Shown here piece by piece: positions 34,976-43,865 of a stretch of DNA of 54,280 nucleotides. The first letter of the stretch is position 1, and each line of letters opens with the position of its first letter. The position numbers were made by a program, and so were the translations under genes. This DNA comes from an uncultured bacterium (GTDB lineage: Bacteria > Verrucomicrobiota > Kiritimatiellia > RFP12 > UBA1067), in contig CADCOC010000008.1 in the NCBI GenBank assembly GCA_902802945.1, positions 1 to 54,280 of the forward strand, written 5' to 3'. The notes beneath the pieces were generated by a model. The model ran no database searches and had not been told where the DNA came from. It saw only the letters and a program-made list of their open reading frames with translations.

Positions 34976-37351
34976 ATGAACCGACTCAAGACCAAGATCA
35001 AGTCATGGCACAGGAACGCGCGCGTATTGTTCGGCGATGTCTCCTACAGGCGCAACCTGAAGATGTTCGCGTGGGTGTTGGGCATATTCCTGGTCGCTTT
35101 CGTCGTGTTGTGGTACCTTGGCGTGGGGATTCGGGCCGAGGTCTACAAGCAAGGGGCGGGCGACGGCCACACGCTTACATTCCACGAATACCTGTTCTCC
35201 GTTCTCGGCGCGATTGACGCCGATCCCGGAACAGAACGCGTCTCCGCCATGTATGCGGCATTCGTCCGCCTGTCCGGGGCGATTCTCATCGGCGGGGTGT
35301 TGACGTCGTTCCTCTGCTCGCTGTTGGAGCGTTTCTCTGACATGACACTCAGGGGCAAGCTCGTGCCGACGCTTTCCGACCACACGATCATCGTTGGCTA
35401 TGCGCCGCTGACGGACGACATCGTCCGCACGGTGCTTTCGGACGACAGGTCCGACCTGTTCGCCAATTGGTTCCCGTACCACCGCGCACGCGGCGGCGGC
35501 CGTAACGGTGGGAAGGTGCTGCTTTACACCTCGGGCGACGTTCGGAGCATCCGCGACTCGCTTAATTCGGTCCTGAACAAGGGCATGAGCAAGCGGGTGG
35601 TGTATGCGTTCGGGAGCATGGACATGTCGGATCCGAAGATGGCCAGGGAAATCTGCGAGAGACTGAACATACTCAAAGCCCGAAGCGTCATCATCCTCGG
35701 CGACGCATGCGATCCCGTGAGGGGGGATCTGAAAAACCTCGCCTTTGCGGCCGTCGCCGGCGGATATGTCCGGCGCAAGCGGATCAAGGCGTACAGGCGA
35801 AAAGTCAGGCGTCTCGGCGAGGTCGAGAAGAGGTTGCTGCGGTATCGCTCGGATGAGATTCCCATGCCGTTCTACGTTCAGATGGACGACGTGTCGACGT
35901 TCGACCTCATGAAGCACATGGAATACAAGATCGGGAGCCGGAAGAACAGGAACGAGATCTGCCTTGACGCCGTGGGCGCATACATCCGCCCGTTCAGCTA
36001 CTACGAGGGATGGGCGCGTGCAATCTGGGGGGCGCCTTACGCGATGGCGCCGCATTACTACCCGCTTGACTTCCGTCCAATGGACAAGAAGTCTTATGTT
36101 CATCTCGTGGTGGCGGGGTTGAGCAAGGCCGGGGAGGCATTGGTAATAGAGGCCCTGCGCATCTGCCACTATCCGCACGGAGGCACCACGCGCATCACGA
36201 TCGTGGACGCCGACCCGCGCGTCGAGGAGGATTTCCACGTGCACCACCGCGAGGTGTTCGGCCTCTCCGACGTCAAGATCGAGTTCAAAATCGGCAGACT
36301 GCAGTCAGAGTCCGTTCAGGAGTTCATCGCGTCCGAAGCCCGTAACCGCGACTGCCTTCTCACGGTGGCGATTTGCTTGCGGAACATCGAGCAGGCGATC
36401 TTGGAGGGCCTCTGCCTTCCGCGCGATGTATTCTACGGATTTGACGGGCAGGAAGGGGTGGCCGAATGCGAGCGCGTCGCAAAGAGGCTTGAATATCCCC
36501 GGTATCCGCCGCGGGTTCTGGTCTACCAGGAACACGTGAACGGCAGGCCGGAGCAGGGCGACTCGGCTCTTCCCGTTCGGTACAGGTGGCTGCGTCCCTT
36601 CGGGATGCAGGAGGAGGGCGTGCAAACCCGGTGCATGCGGAGCTTTGCAAGCATGTACCTGAACGCCGTCTTCTTCTGGCCGATAGACGCAGACGGTGCC
36701 TCGTTCCTTGACTTGTTTCCTGAAGAGGCGAAGTTAGCGGGACGCTATCCAGACGTGCGGGAAGCCGTCGAGGCATTCCGGGGGAAATGGCGGGACCCTC
36801 TCTCCCGGAACAAGCCGTCGGAGATTCCCGTGGAAGAGCGCTACCGGTTGCTGACGCTCGTCATGTCAAAGGACGATTCCCTTCTGGATGCGTTCAAGAA
36901 ATACGCATTCAGGCGGTTCGTCCTGATGGAACCGGTGAAGGAGTGGAGTAACGTATACGTCCCGGATTCGTACGGGACGATCCTGCGCTCGATCGGCTTG
37001 GAGGCCCGGCGCCAAAAGGGGTTTGACGATTCGTCCGCGCGCGACTTCCTCGACCTGCTCAAGAAGAACGAAGCGCGTTTTGAGGAAGGGCTGAAGAACA
37101 TGCCGCTCGAACGGTCACTCGAAGAGGTGGAGCATGCCCGGTGGATGGCGGATCGCGCGCTGATGGGATACCGTCCCAACAAGCCGGAGGAGGGCGAGAA
37201 GCGAGATGACGGATACCGCTACCACAACGCGATGCGGACGTATGCGGAGCTGTCCGAGGCCGACAGGAACAAGGACGCCCTGGTGATCCGCTTCATGCCG
37301 ATGTTTCTCGCGCTTGAGGGGTTCGCCATAGAGGGAAGAACGACCACATGA
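34976..37351 (+). CDS. Two-TM, RCK/TrkA-N-like channel-type protein with C-terminal RyR-like domain
   Basis: 791 aa. Two membrane segments (MFAWVLGIFLVAFVVLWYLGV near residue 30; LSGAILIGGVLTSFLCSLL near 105) flank a loop that lacks a recognisable potassium selectivity filter. Two Rossmann-like regions follow (DHTIIVGYAPLTDDIVRTVL near 134; HLVVAGLSKAGEALVIEAL near 375), as in RCK-regulated channels. Residues ~705-775 (EHARWMADRALMGYR ... YAELSEADRNKD) fit the RyR repeat domain pattern. The architecture suggests nucleotide- or ligand-gated ion flux. Last gene of the operon. Confidence 0.72.
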   Translation: MNRLKTKIKSWHRNARVLFGDVSYRRNLKMFAWVLGIFLVAFVVLWYLGVGIRAEVYKQGAGDGHTLTFHEYLFSVLGAIDADPGTERVSAMYAAFVRLSGAILIGGVLTSFLCSLLERFSDMTLRGKLVPTLSDHTIIVGYAPLTDDIVRTVLSDDRSDLFANWFPYHRARGGGRNGGKVLLYTSGDVRSIRDSLNSVLNKGMSKRVVYAFGSMDMSDPKMAREICERLNILKARSVIILGDACDPVRGDLKNLAFAAVAGGYVRRKRIKAYRRKVRRLGEVEKRLLRYRSDEIPMPFYVQMDDVSTFDLMKHMEYKIGSRKNRNEICLDAVGAYIRPFSYYEGWARAIWGAPYAMAPHYYPLDFRPMDKKSYVHLVVAGLSKAGEALVIEALRICHYPHGGTTRITIVDADPRVEEDFHVHHREVFGLSDVKIEFKIGRLQSESVQEFIASEARNRDCLLTVAICLRNIEQAILEGLCLPRDVFYGFDGQEGVAECERVAKRLEYPRYPPRVLVYQEHVNGRPEQGDSALPVRYRWLRPFGMQEEGVQTRCMRSFASMYLNAVFFWPIDADGASFLDLFPEEAKLAGRYPDVREAVEAFRGKWRDPLSRNKPSEIPVEERYRLLTLVMSKDDSLLDAFKKYAFRRFVLMEPVKEWSNVYVPDSYGTILRSIGLEARRQKGFDDSSARDFLDLLKKNEARFEEGLKNMPLERSLEEVEHARWMADRALMGYRPNKPEEGEKRDDGYRYHNAMRTYAELSEADRNKDALVIRFMPMFLALEGFAIEGRTTT

Positions 37352-37416
37352 CTGGCATGAATGACCTGTTGTTCCACAGGCTGTTCTTTATAACAATTTT
37401 TTTTGAAGATTCCCCC

Positions 37417-37445
37417 TTGCGCGCGGGGCGGGGAAGTGATATACT
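37417..37445 (+). promoter_or_regulatory. Promoter of the tRNA-Arg/tRNA-fMet/infA unit
   Basis: TTGCGC (37417-37422), 17-nt spacer, TG-A-TATACT (hexamer 37440-37445). It is close to the consensus of this window and has a GC-rich stretch around the spacer. The first tRNA begins 20 nt past the -10 box. Confidence 0.7.
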
Positions 37446-37464
37446 ATCCGCCGTTTTCCGATAA

Positions 37465-37541
37465 GGGCCTGTAGCTCAACTGGATAGAGCATCAGACTAC
37501 GAATCTGAGGGTTGTAGGTTCGACTCCTGTCAGGCCCGCCA
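37465..37541 (+). tRNA. tRNA-Arg (anticodon ACG)
   Basis: Full cloverleaf: acceptor GGGCCTG/CAGGCCC, D arm GCTC...GAGC, anticodon stem TCAGA/TCTGA with loop CTACGAA (anticodon ACG), T loop TTCGACT, discriminator G and genome-encoded CCA. It reads CGN Arg codons after A34-to-inosine editing. Confidence 0.95.
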
Positions 37542-37558
37542 TTCGGAGGACGCCAGAT

Positions 37559-37635
<77 letters not shown>

Positions 37636-37644
37636 ATTTACAAT

Positions 37645-37890
37645 ATGGCAAAAGACGACGATAAAGCGATAGAGGTCACGGGAACCGTCACAAAGGTTCT
37701 CCCGGCGACCATGTACAAGGTCCAGCTGGACAACGGGCACGAAGTGCTCGCCCACATCTCTGGAAAGATGCGGAAGTTTTTCATTAAAATCGCGATTGGC
37801 GACAAGGTGACGGTTGAAATCTCGCCGTACGACCTTGGCAAGGGGCGTATCACCTACCGCCACAAGGAACCGCCGCGCCCGCAGGCCTGA
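37645..37890 (+). CDS. infA: Translation initiation factor IF-1
   Basis: 81 aa. S1/OB-fold protein that binds the ribosomal A site during initiation. [38 protein letters not shown] and [23 protein letters not shown] are the conserved IF-1 blocks. The start ATG lies only 9 nt after the CCA of initiator tRNA, with no Shine-Dalgarno in that gap. Cotranscription from the 37417 promoter followed by tRNA processing would leave infA with a very short leader. It is followed 7 nt later by an ABC-F gene. Confidence 0.95.
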   Translation: MAKDDDKAIEVTGTVTKVLPATMYKVQLDNGHEVLAHISGKMRKFFIKIAIGDKVTVEISPYDLGKGRITYRHKEPPRPQA

Positions 37891-37897
37891 GGAGGCC

Positions 37898-39664
37898 ATG
37901 GCCCGGCATCTTCTTTCCCTGCACGACGTTTCGCTTGCATTTGGAGGGGACCCCGTTTTGGACGGGGTCTCTTTGAATGTGGAAAGCGGCGTGCGCGCGT
38001 GCGTGACCGGACGCAATGGCGAGGGGAAGTCCACGCTGCTGAAGGTCATCGCCGGACGGATCGAGCCGGATACGGGCGAAATCATCCGCGCACCGGGTCT
38101 TAAGGTGGCCTTTCTTGAACAGGAAGTCCCCTCGGACCGCCCCGGTACCGTGAAGGAAATCGCCCAGTCGGACCGTTTCATCTCGCAGATGGGGCTTGAC
38201 CCCGCCGCCGTGTTCAATTCGCTTTCGGGCGGCATGCGCCGCCGCGTGCTGCTTGCGCGTGTGCTGGCCGATGAGCCAGACCTTGTACTTCTTGACGAGC
38301 CGACGAACCATCTGGATGTTGCGTCGATCGAATGGCTGGAGGCGTTTATTCGCCGCCAGACCGAGACGGCGTTCCTCTTCGTCACGCACGACCGTGCGTT
38401 CCTGAAGTCGGTCGCGACCTACGTCTACGACCTTGACCGCGGTACGCTCGCCGGCTGGAACTGCGACTACCGCACTTTCCTCCAGCGGAAGGCCGACCTG
38501 CAGGCGGACGAGGCGGCCCTTTGGGCGAAGAAGGCGAAGAAGCTGGCGCAGGAGGAGGCGTGGATTCGCCAGGGCGTGAAGGCTCGCCGCACACGCAACC
38601 AAGGGCGCGTGGAGGCGCTGCGCCAGCTGCGTCTCGAGTTTGCAAACCGACGCACGGCGCTAGGTACTACGACGTTGCGGGTGGACACCGCCGCCGCGTC
38701 CGGCGACCGCGTGATCAAGATTGAGAACCTTTGTTTCGCATACGATGCGGAGCGTCCAATCGTGAAGGATTTCACGGCGGATGTCCTGAAGGGCGAGCGC
38801 ATCGGCGTGGTGGGCGAGAACGGCACGGGGAAAACCACTCTCCTGAAACTGCTCACGGGCGCGCTCGCGCCCACATCCGGTGCGGTGACGATCGGCACGC
38901 GCGTGGAGATGGCGTTCTTCGACCAGCTGCACGCCCAACTTGACCCCGAGTCTACCGTGAAGGAGGTCGTGGCGCGCGACCGCGATACGGTCGTGGTGGG
39001 CGGCGTGCAGAAGCATGTGTTCGCATACCTCGCGGACTTCCTCTTCACGCCCGAACGCGCACGCACGCCCGTGAAGGCGCTTTCGGGAGGCGAGAAGGCA
39101 CGACTGTTGCTCGCGCGCCTTTTCTTGAAGCCATCGAATCTGCTAGTGATGGACGAACCCACGAATGATCTGGACGTAGAGACGCTGGAGTTGCAGGAGG
39201 AGCAGCTGCTCAACTACAAGGGCACATTGCTCGTCGTGTCGCACGATCGCACGTTCCTAGACAATGTGACTACGAGTTGCTACGTGCTCGCGGGGGACGG
39301 CGTGGTGCGTCCGTGCGCCGGCGGTTACGCCGAGGCAGCGCGGCTGCTGAAGCAAGTGAAGGAGGCTCGCGGCGGCCCGCTCGGCGAGCGGGCCCTACCA
39401 GTGGCCGCTCCCGTGGTAGGGTCGCCTCGCCGAGGCGACCGTCCGGGCAAGCTCACCTACAAGGAACAGCGGGAACTGGAGGCGTTGCCGGCGAAGGTCG
39501 AGGCGTTGGAGGCGGAGATCGCGGAGATTGAATCCGCGCTTGGCGATCCTGCGCTTTACGCGAAAGACCCTGCGCGTGTGGCGGCGCTGACGGCGCGGCT
39601 AGGCCCCGCGAAAGAGGAACTGGACGCTGTCGAGACGCGCTGGCTGGAGCTTTCCATGCGGTGA
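37898..39664 (+). CDS. ABC-F family ATPase (Uup-like)
   Basis: 588 aa. Two ABC modules without membrane segments: Walker A GRNGEGKST and GENGTGKTT, signatures LSGGMRRR and LSGGEKAR, Walker B LVLLDEPTNHLD and LLVMDEPTNDLD. The C-terminal coiled coil (EQRELEALPAKVEALEAEIAEIE) is of the Uup type. ABC-F proteins act on the ribosome or, for Uup, influence DNA-intermediate and element excision. ATG 37898 has GGAGG directly upstream. A repeat-encoded insert (RGGPLGERALP...GSPRRGDRP) lies between the second ABC module and the coiled coil. Confidence 0.9.
   Translation: MARHLLSLHDVSLAFGGDPVLDGVSLNVESGVRACVTGRNGEGKSTLLKVIAGRIEPDTGEIIRAPGLKVAFLEQEVPSDRPGTVKEIAQSDRFISQMGLDPAAVFNSLSGGMRRRVLLARVLADEPDLVLLDEPTNHLDVASIEWLEAFIRRQTETAFLFVTHDRAFLKSVATYVYDLDRGTLAGWNCDYRTFLQRKADLQADEAALWAKKAKKLAQEEAWIRQGVKARRTRNQGRVEALRQLRLEFANRRTALGTTTLRVDTAAASGDRVIKIENLCFAYDAERPIVKDFTADVLKGERIGVVGENGTGKTTLLKLLTGALAPTSGAVTIGTRVEMAFFDQLHAQLDPESTVKEVVARDRDTVVVGGVQKHVFAYLADFLFTPERARTPVKALSGGEKARLLLARLFLKPSNLLVMDEPTNDLDVETLELQEEQLLNYKGTLLVVSHDRTFLDNVTTSCYVLAGDGVVRPCAGGYAEAARLLKQVKEARGGPLGERALPVAAPVVGSPRRGDRPGKLTYKEQRELEALPAKVEALEAEIAEIESALGDPALYAKDPARVAALTARLGPAKEELDAVETRWLELSMR
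39374..39440. repeat. Two palindromic repeats inside the ABC-F gene
   Basis: 39374-39394 has 10-bp arms GGCCCGCTCG / CGAGCGGGCC around one base, followed by CTACC. 39415-39440 is GGTAGG with arms GGTCGCCTCG / CGAGGCGACC around one base. The two sit tail to tail (CTACC...GGTAG) and keep the reading frame, adding about 25 residues to the linker. Confidence 0.85.
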
Positions 39665-39670
39665 TTGGTG

Positions 39671-40345
39671 ATGCGCATGTGGAAGAGAATTTTGTGTTTG
39701 GCATTGGTCGCGGCAAGCGCGACTCTTCTGGCGGCGGAGTTGCCGCGTCTGCTCGCGTTCGGCAGCAGCGACTCATGTGAATGGTGCAAACTTCTTGAAC
39801 GCCGCGTGTTCTCTAGCGGCGCGTGGCATAACTGGGCGACAGGACATGTCGAGTTCGTGCGCGTGGACCTGCCGCGCGGCGACGACGTACTTGCGCCGGA
39901 GGAGCGTGCGCGCAACAATGCATTGGCAGATCGTCTGGACGTGAAGGGCATCCCGACGTTCGTCCTGCTCGCGCCGGACAGTGAACTGGAGCTCGGCCGC
40001 GTGAAGGTGCCGGATTCCGCGCGCGGACTTGGGCGCGACATGACGCCCGAAGCCTTCATCGCGGCGTTGGAGGAGGAGTTGGGCCGCGACAAGCGCGGTC
40101 CCTCCCGTAGGAAGCGTCCTTCGCTATGGCGCGTCTACCGCTTCATCCCTGTCGTGCTGCTGCTGGGGTTTGCGGCATGGCTGCTCGTCGACAAGTCGAA
40201 GCTACCGCTTGCGTTGCGCGGACTCAACAAGATGCTTGGCACCCGCATGACCGTTGCCTCCACTTCCATTGCCGCCGTGCCGCCATGGAAACGCCTACTG
40301 GCGTTCGTTCTGGTTGTCGTCGCATTCCTCATCGTTGTGTTATGA
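39671..40345 (+). CDS. Thioredoxin-like protein with signal anchor and C-terminal membrane segments
   Basis: 224 aa. After an N-terminal signal (ILCLALVAASATLLA) there is a thioredoxin fold with CEWC at residue ~39 as the redox pair and GIPTFVLL as the cis-Pro loop. Two hydrophobic segments follow (FIPVVLLLGFAAWLLV and LLAFVLVVVAFLIVVL, ending at the C-terminus). It resembles DUF255/thioredoxin_7 periplasmic proteins. ATG 39671 is one of several closely spaced in-frame starts (TTG 39665, GTG 39668, ATG 39677); none has a strong ribosome-binding site. Confidence 0.75.
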   Translation: MRMWKRILCLALVAASATLLAAELPRLLAFGSSDSCEWCKLLERRVFSSGAWHNWATGHVEFVRVDLPRGDDVLAPEERARNNALADRLDVKGIPTFVLLAPDSELELGRVKVPDSARGLGRDMTPEAFIAALEEELGRDKRGPSRRKRPSLWRVYRFIPVVLLLGFAAWLLVDKSKLPLALRGLNKMLGTRMTVASTSIAAVPPWKRLLAFVLVVVAFLIVVL

Positions 40346-40398
40346 AAGACGGCAGTTTTCACAGATTGGATTCTCCTACGGCATCGGCCATAAATTTA

Positions 40399-40407
40399 TG
40401 GTAAAAT
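40399..40407 (+). promoter_or_regulatory. Extended -10 promoter of the Na/Pi-cotransporter gene
   Basis: TG-G-TAAAAT, hexamer 40402-40407. ATG 40418 is 10 nt further on, without a Shine-Dalgarno, again suggesting a leaderless or nearly leaderless mRNA. Confidence 0.55.
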
Positions 40408-40417
40408 ATCCCCGCAC

Positions 40418-42139
40418 ATGAAAGAGAACATTTTGCTGATCTTGAACGTACTCGTCACCGTCGCCGGCGGGTTGGGCGTGTTTTTGCTTGGAATGAAACA
40501 TCTGTCCGAAGGTCTGCAGGCCGTCAGCGGACAGGGACTGCGGAAGTTCATGTCGCTTGCCACCACGCACCGGATCAACGGCGTGGGAACGGGCATCGTG
40601 TCCACCGTGCTCGTACAGTCGTCGTCGATCATCACCGTGATGCTCGTCGGGTTCGTCTCGACGGCGCTCATGACGCTTCCGCAGGCGTTCGCGGTCCTTA
40701 TTGGTGCGAACATCGGCACCACGGCGACGATCTGGATCATCGCGTATGCGCCGAACCCGCAATTGCTCGGCTTCATCGGCATCGGCCTGGGAGGAGTCCT
40801 GTACTTCTTCCTGCGCGGCGAGCGGATTCACAACCTCGGCCTCACAGCCATCGGGCTCGGCCTCGTGTTCCTCGGTCTCTACATCATGTCCGAGGGCGTC
40901 TCGCCGATCCGCGCGGACCCCGACTTCGCGGCGGTCTTCACGCGCCTCTCCGCCGACACCGTCGCCGGCGTGTTCGCGGTGGCGCTTTTCGCGACGCTCT
41001 TCACGGCCGTCGTGCAGTCCTCGGCCGCGACGATCGCGATTGGTATGGCGCTTGCGGCGCAGGGGCTCATTTCCTACGAAGTCGCCGTCGCGGTCCTCTT
41101 CGGCGCGAACATCGGCACGACTGCCACGGGCTGGATCGCGGCGATCGGCGGCACGGCGGACGCACGCCGCACGGCGCTCTCGCACACGCTCTCGAACGTC
41201 ATCGGCACGCTTGTGCTGATTTGGTTCTTCCCGCTCTTTGTCAAGTTCGGCCAGGCGCTCTTCCCGAATTGGCACGTCGCGGAGAGCACGGTGGTCTCTG
41301 GGCGCGCGGTGAAGGCGTTCACGCACATGATGGCCCCGATCGCGGTGACGGACACGCTGTTCGCGGTCTGCCGCGGGCTTCTTTTCTTCCCGTTCGTCCG
41401 TCCGTTCTGCCGTCTGATCGAGCGCATCGTGCCGCAGCCGCCGGACGAGAAGCCGCACCTCTCCATCCTCACGATCGGCGCGAAGATCTCGCCCGTCCTC
41501 GCGTGTGACCAGGCGCTTCTCGAAGTGCAGTTCATGCGCGACAGCAACCTTGACCTCCTCGCCTGCGCGCGTCGCGTGCTGGCGGAGCAGGACGATCCCG
41601 ACGAGGAGAACGAACAGCACATCATCCACCGCGAGGACATCCTCGACAACGTCCAGCGCGAGGTCACCGAGTTCCTGGCCTCCATCATGTCGAAACGCCT
41701 CGCCGCGGACGTCTCGGCGCGCGCGCAGCGTCTCCTGCGTCTCACGGACGAGCTGGAGAGCGTCTCCGACGAGGCGGCCACGGTCCTGAAGGTGGTGAAG
41801 CGCCTGCGGAAAAACAGGCAGCGCATCTCCGACGTGTCTGTGCAGGTCGTCCTCTCCGTCCACGACCGCGTGTTCGCGTTCGCCGAGAAGGTGTCCCCGT
41901 GGGTGCGCTCGCCGCGTCCCGTGATCGACGTGGAGGCGGTGCAGGCGGAGTCGCGCGAGATCCACGAATTCATCCGCGACTGCCGCCGCACGCAGCTCGG
42001 GCGCGTGGGGCCGGACGATCCCGAGTCGCCGCTGCGCGTGCTGGGCGAGCTCGACATCATCAACGCCTACGAGCGCGTGCGCGCGTACTACCTGAACATC
42101 GCCGAGACGCTCGCCGGCGGCAAGGCGAACGTGAAGTGA
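40418..42139 (+). CDS. Na+/phosphate cotransporter family protein with PhoU-like C-terminal domain
   Basis: 573 aa. The membrane part (residues 1-320) contains the two inverted Na_Pi_cotrans repeats with VLVQSSSIITVMLVGFV and VVQSSAATIAIGMAL (the QSS motifs) and GANIGTTAT/GANIGTTATGW. The C-terminal ~230 residues are helical and PhoU-like. The family imports phosphate with Na+ (NptA/YjbB type). Size and layout match YjbB-like proteins. Confidence 0.88.
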   Translation: MKENILLILNVLVTVAGGLGVFLLGMKHLSEGLQAVSGQGLRKFMSLATTHRINGVGTGIVSTVLVQSSSIITVMLVGFVSTALMTLPQAFAVLIGANIGTTATIWIIAYAPNPQLLGFIGIGLGGVLYFFLRGERIHNLGLTAIGLGLVFLGLYIMSEGVSPIRADPDFAAVFTRLSADTVAGVFAVALFATLFTAVVQSSAATIAIGMALAAQGLISYEVAVAVLFGANIGTTATGWIAAIGGTADARRTALSHTLSNVIGTLVLIWFFPLFVKFGQALFPNWHVAESTVVSGRAVKAFTHMMAPIAVTDTLFAVCRGLLFFPFVRPFCRLIERIVPQPPDEKPHLSILTIGAKISPVLACDQALLEVQFMRDSNLDLLACARRVLAEQDDPDEENEQHIIHREDILDNVQREVTEFLASIMSKRLAADVSARAQRLLRLTDELESVSDEAATVLKVVKRLRKNRQRISDVSVQVVLSVHDRVFAFAEKVSPWVRSPRPVIDVEAVQAESREIHEFIRDCRRTQLGRVGPDDPESPLRVLGELDIINAYERVRAYYLNIAETLAGGKANVK

Positions 42140-42194
42140 GGATGCGCGTTTTCCGGTGAGACTTCCTGACCGGTTCGCTCGCCTTGCTCTAGGG

Positions 42195-42222
42195 TTGCAA
42201 ATTGCGCGGATTGTGGTAAAAT
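42195..42222 (+). promoter_or_regulatory. glgA promoter
   Basis: TTGCAA (42195-42200), 16-nt spacer, TG-G-TAAAAT (hexamer 42217-42222). TAGGAGAA then precedes ATG 42254, so this mRNA has a normal leader. Confidence 0.65.
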
Positions 42223-42253
42223 AACAGCGTCAAACTTCTAGGAGAATAGTTCA

Positions 42254-43807
42254 ATGGCCGCTGCACGCACGAAGAAAGCCGAAGTCAACAAAAAGAACCC
42301 GCGTATCCTGATCGTTACGCCGGAGATCACGTATCTCCCCGAGGGGATGGGGAACCTCGCCGGGCGCATGAGCGCCAAGGCGGGCGGCATGGCCGACGTG
42401 TCGGCCTCGCTCGTCGGCGCGCTGTTCGACCTCGGGGCGGACGTCCACGTGGCCCTGCCGCACTACCGGCGGATGTTCCACGAGGAGACGGGCAAGCTCG
42501 TCGCCGACGAACTGCGCCTCTACAAGAGCCGCATGTCGAGCGAGCGCATCCACCTCGCCGAGGACCGCTGCTTCTACTACCGCGACCACGTCTACTCGCG
42601 CGGCAACGGCAATGCGAAGCTCGCGCTTGCGTTCCAGCGCGAGGTGATCAACCACGTGATCCCCGACGTGCAGCCCGACCTCATCCACTGCAACGACTGG
42701 ATGACCGGCCTCATCCCCGCCGCGGCCCGCCGCATGGGCATCCCCTGCCTCTTCACGGTCCACAACATCCACACCCACAAGCTCACCCTCGCGCAGATCG
42801 AGGACGCCGGTATCGACGCCGCCGAGTTCTGGGGCAATCTCTTCTACGAGCGGCCGCCGTACAACTACTTCGAGAGCCGCGACGTGAACCCCGTTGACCT
42901 CCAGGCGTCCGGCATCTTCGCCGCCCACTTCATCAACACCGTCTCGCCCACGTTCCTCAAGGAGATCGTGGACGGCTGGCACAACTTCATCCCCGATTCC
43001 GTGCGCAACGAGATCCGCGGCAAGTACTTCGCCGGGTGCGCGGCCGGCATCCTCAACGCGCCGGACAACTCGGACAACCCCGCCACCGACCCGCACATCC
43101 CGTTCAACTACGGCCCTGCGGACCACCGCGAGGCGAAGCGGAAGAACAAGCTCGCCTTCCAGCATGAGATGGGCCTCACCGAGGACGCCGACGCGCCTAT
43201 TTTCTTCTGGCCGAGCCGCCTCGACCCCGTGCAGAAGGGCCCGCAGCTCCTCACGGACATCCTCTACCGCTTCCTCGACAAGTACTGGCAGGACGGCGCG
43301 CAGGTGGCCATCGTCGCGAACGGCGCCTTCCAGCAGCCGTTCTGGGACATCCTGAACTTCCACGGGCTCCAGGGCCGCCTCGCGATGCACGACTTCGACG
43401 GACGCCTCTCGCAGCTCGGCTTCGCGGCGAGCGACTTCATGCTCATGCCGTCCCTCTTCGAGCCCTGCGGCCTCCCGCAGATGCAGGCCCCGATCTACGG
43501 TTCCCTCGCCGTCGCCCACAACACGGGCGGCCTCCACGACACGGTGGAGCATCTCGACGTGGACAAACACACGGGCAATGGTTTCCGCTTCGACACGTAC
43601 GACTCGAACGGCCTCTTCTGGGCGATGGACCAGGCGATGGCGTTCTGGCACCGCGCCCCCGAGGTGCGCGAAGCCGAAATCGCGCGTATCATGGACGAAT
43701 CGCTCCACCGCTTCAACCACGAGGCCTGCGCGCGCGAATACATCGCGCTCTACGAGAAGATGCTCAACCGCGCGCTCGTGCGCGACTTCGCCGAAGGCAA
43801 GGCGTAA
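42254..43807 (+). CDS. glgA: Glycogen/starch synthase (GT5 family)
   Basis: 517 aa. It transfers glucose from ADP- or UDP-glucose to an alpha-1,4-glucan chain. KAGGMADVSASLVGAL is the nucleotide-sugar-binding KxGG motif, slightly further from the N-terminus than usual because of a basic extension (MAAARTKKAEVNKK). HCNDWMTGLIP, TVHNIHTHKL, the FFWPSRLDPVQKGPQLL strand and the C-terminal LMPSLFEPCGLPQM with NTGGLHDTVE are all typical. A long open frame on the opposite strand is a codon-bias artefact. Confidence 0.9.
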   Translation: MAAARTKKAEVNKKNPRILIVTPEITYLPEGMGNLAGRMSAKAGGMADVSASLVGALFDLGADVHVALPHYRRMFHEETGKLVADELRLYKSRMSSERIHLAEDRCFYYRDHVYSRGNGNAKLALAFQREVINHVIPDVQPDLIHCNDWMTGLIPAAARRMGIPCLFTVHNIHTHKLTLAQIEDAGIDAAEFWGNLFYERPPYNYFESRDVNPVDLQASGIFAAHFINTVSPTFLKEIVDGWHNFIPDSVRNEIRGKYFAGCAAGILNAPDNSDNPATDPHIPFNYGPADHREAKRKNKLAFQHEMGLTEDADAPIFFWPSRLDPVQKGPQLLTDILYRFLDKYWQDGAQVAIVANGAFQQPFWDILNFHGLQGRLAMHDFDGRLSQLGFAASDFMLMPSLFEPCGLPQMQAPIYGSLAVAHNTGGLHDTVEHLDVDKHTGNGFRFDTYDSNGLFWAMDQAMAFWHRAPEVREAEIARIMDESLHRFNHEACAREYIALYEKMLNRALVRDFAEGKA

Positions 43808-43820
43808 GTCCGCAAATTTA

Positions 43821-43829
43821 TGATATACT
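43821..43829 (+). promoter_or_regulatory. Promoter of the hisS-ilvBN operon
   Basis: TG-A-TATACT, hexamer 43824-43829, no good -35. GGAGAA at 43844-43849 and an A-rich leader precede ATG 43866. Confidence 0.55.
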
Positions 43830-43865
43830 ATACGCATCCTTTTGGAGAAATAAAGAAAACAGAAT

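Noticed and set aside
37352..37400. Terminator after the signalling operon
   Set aside because: A T-run (37387-37394) follows only a 4-bp stem (TGTT/AACA), too weak to call.
18141..37541. Integrative island using tRNA-Arg as attachment site
   Set aside because: No integrase, and I see no copy of the tRNA 3' end on the far side near 18140. The accessory operon may still be horizontally acquired.
42251..43837. Long minus-strand open frame opposite glgA
   Set aside because: GC-rich codon bias keeps the opposite strand open. The plus frame encodes a complete GT5 synthase with all motifs; the antisense product is Arg/Val/Glu-rich noise.
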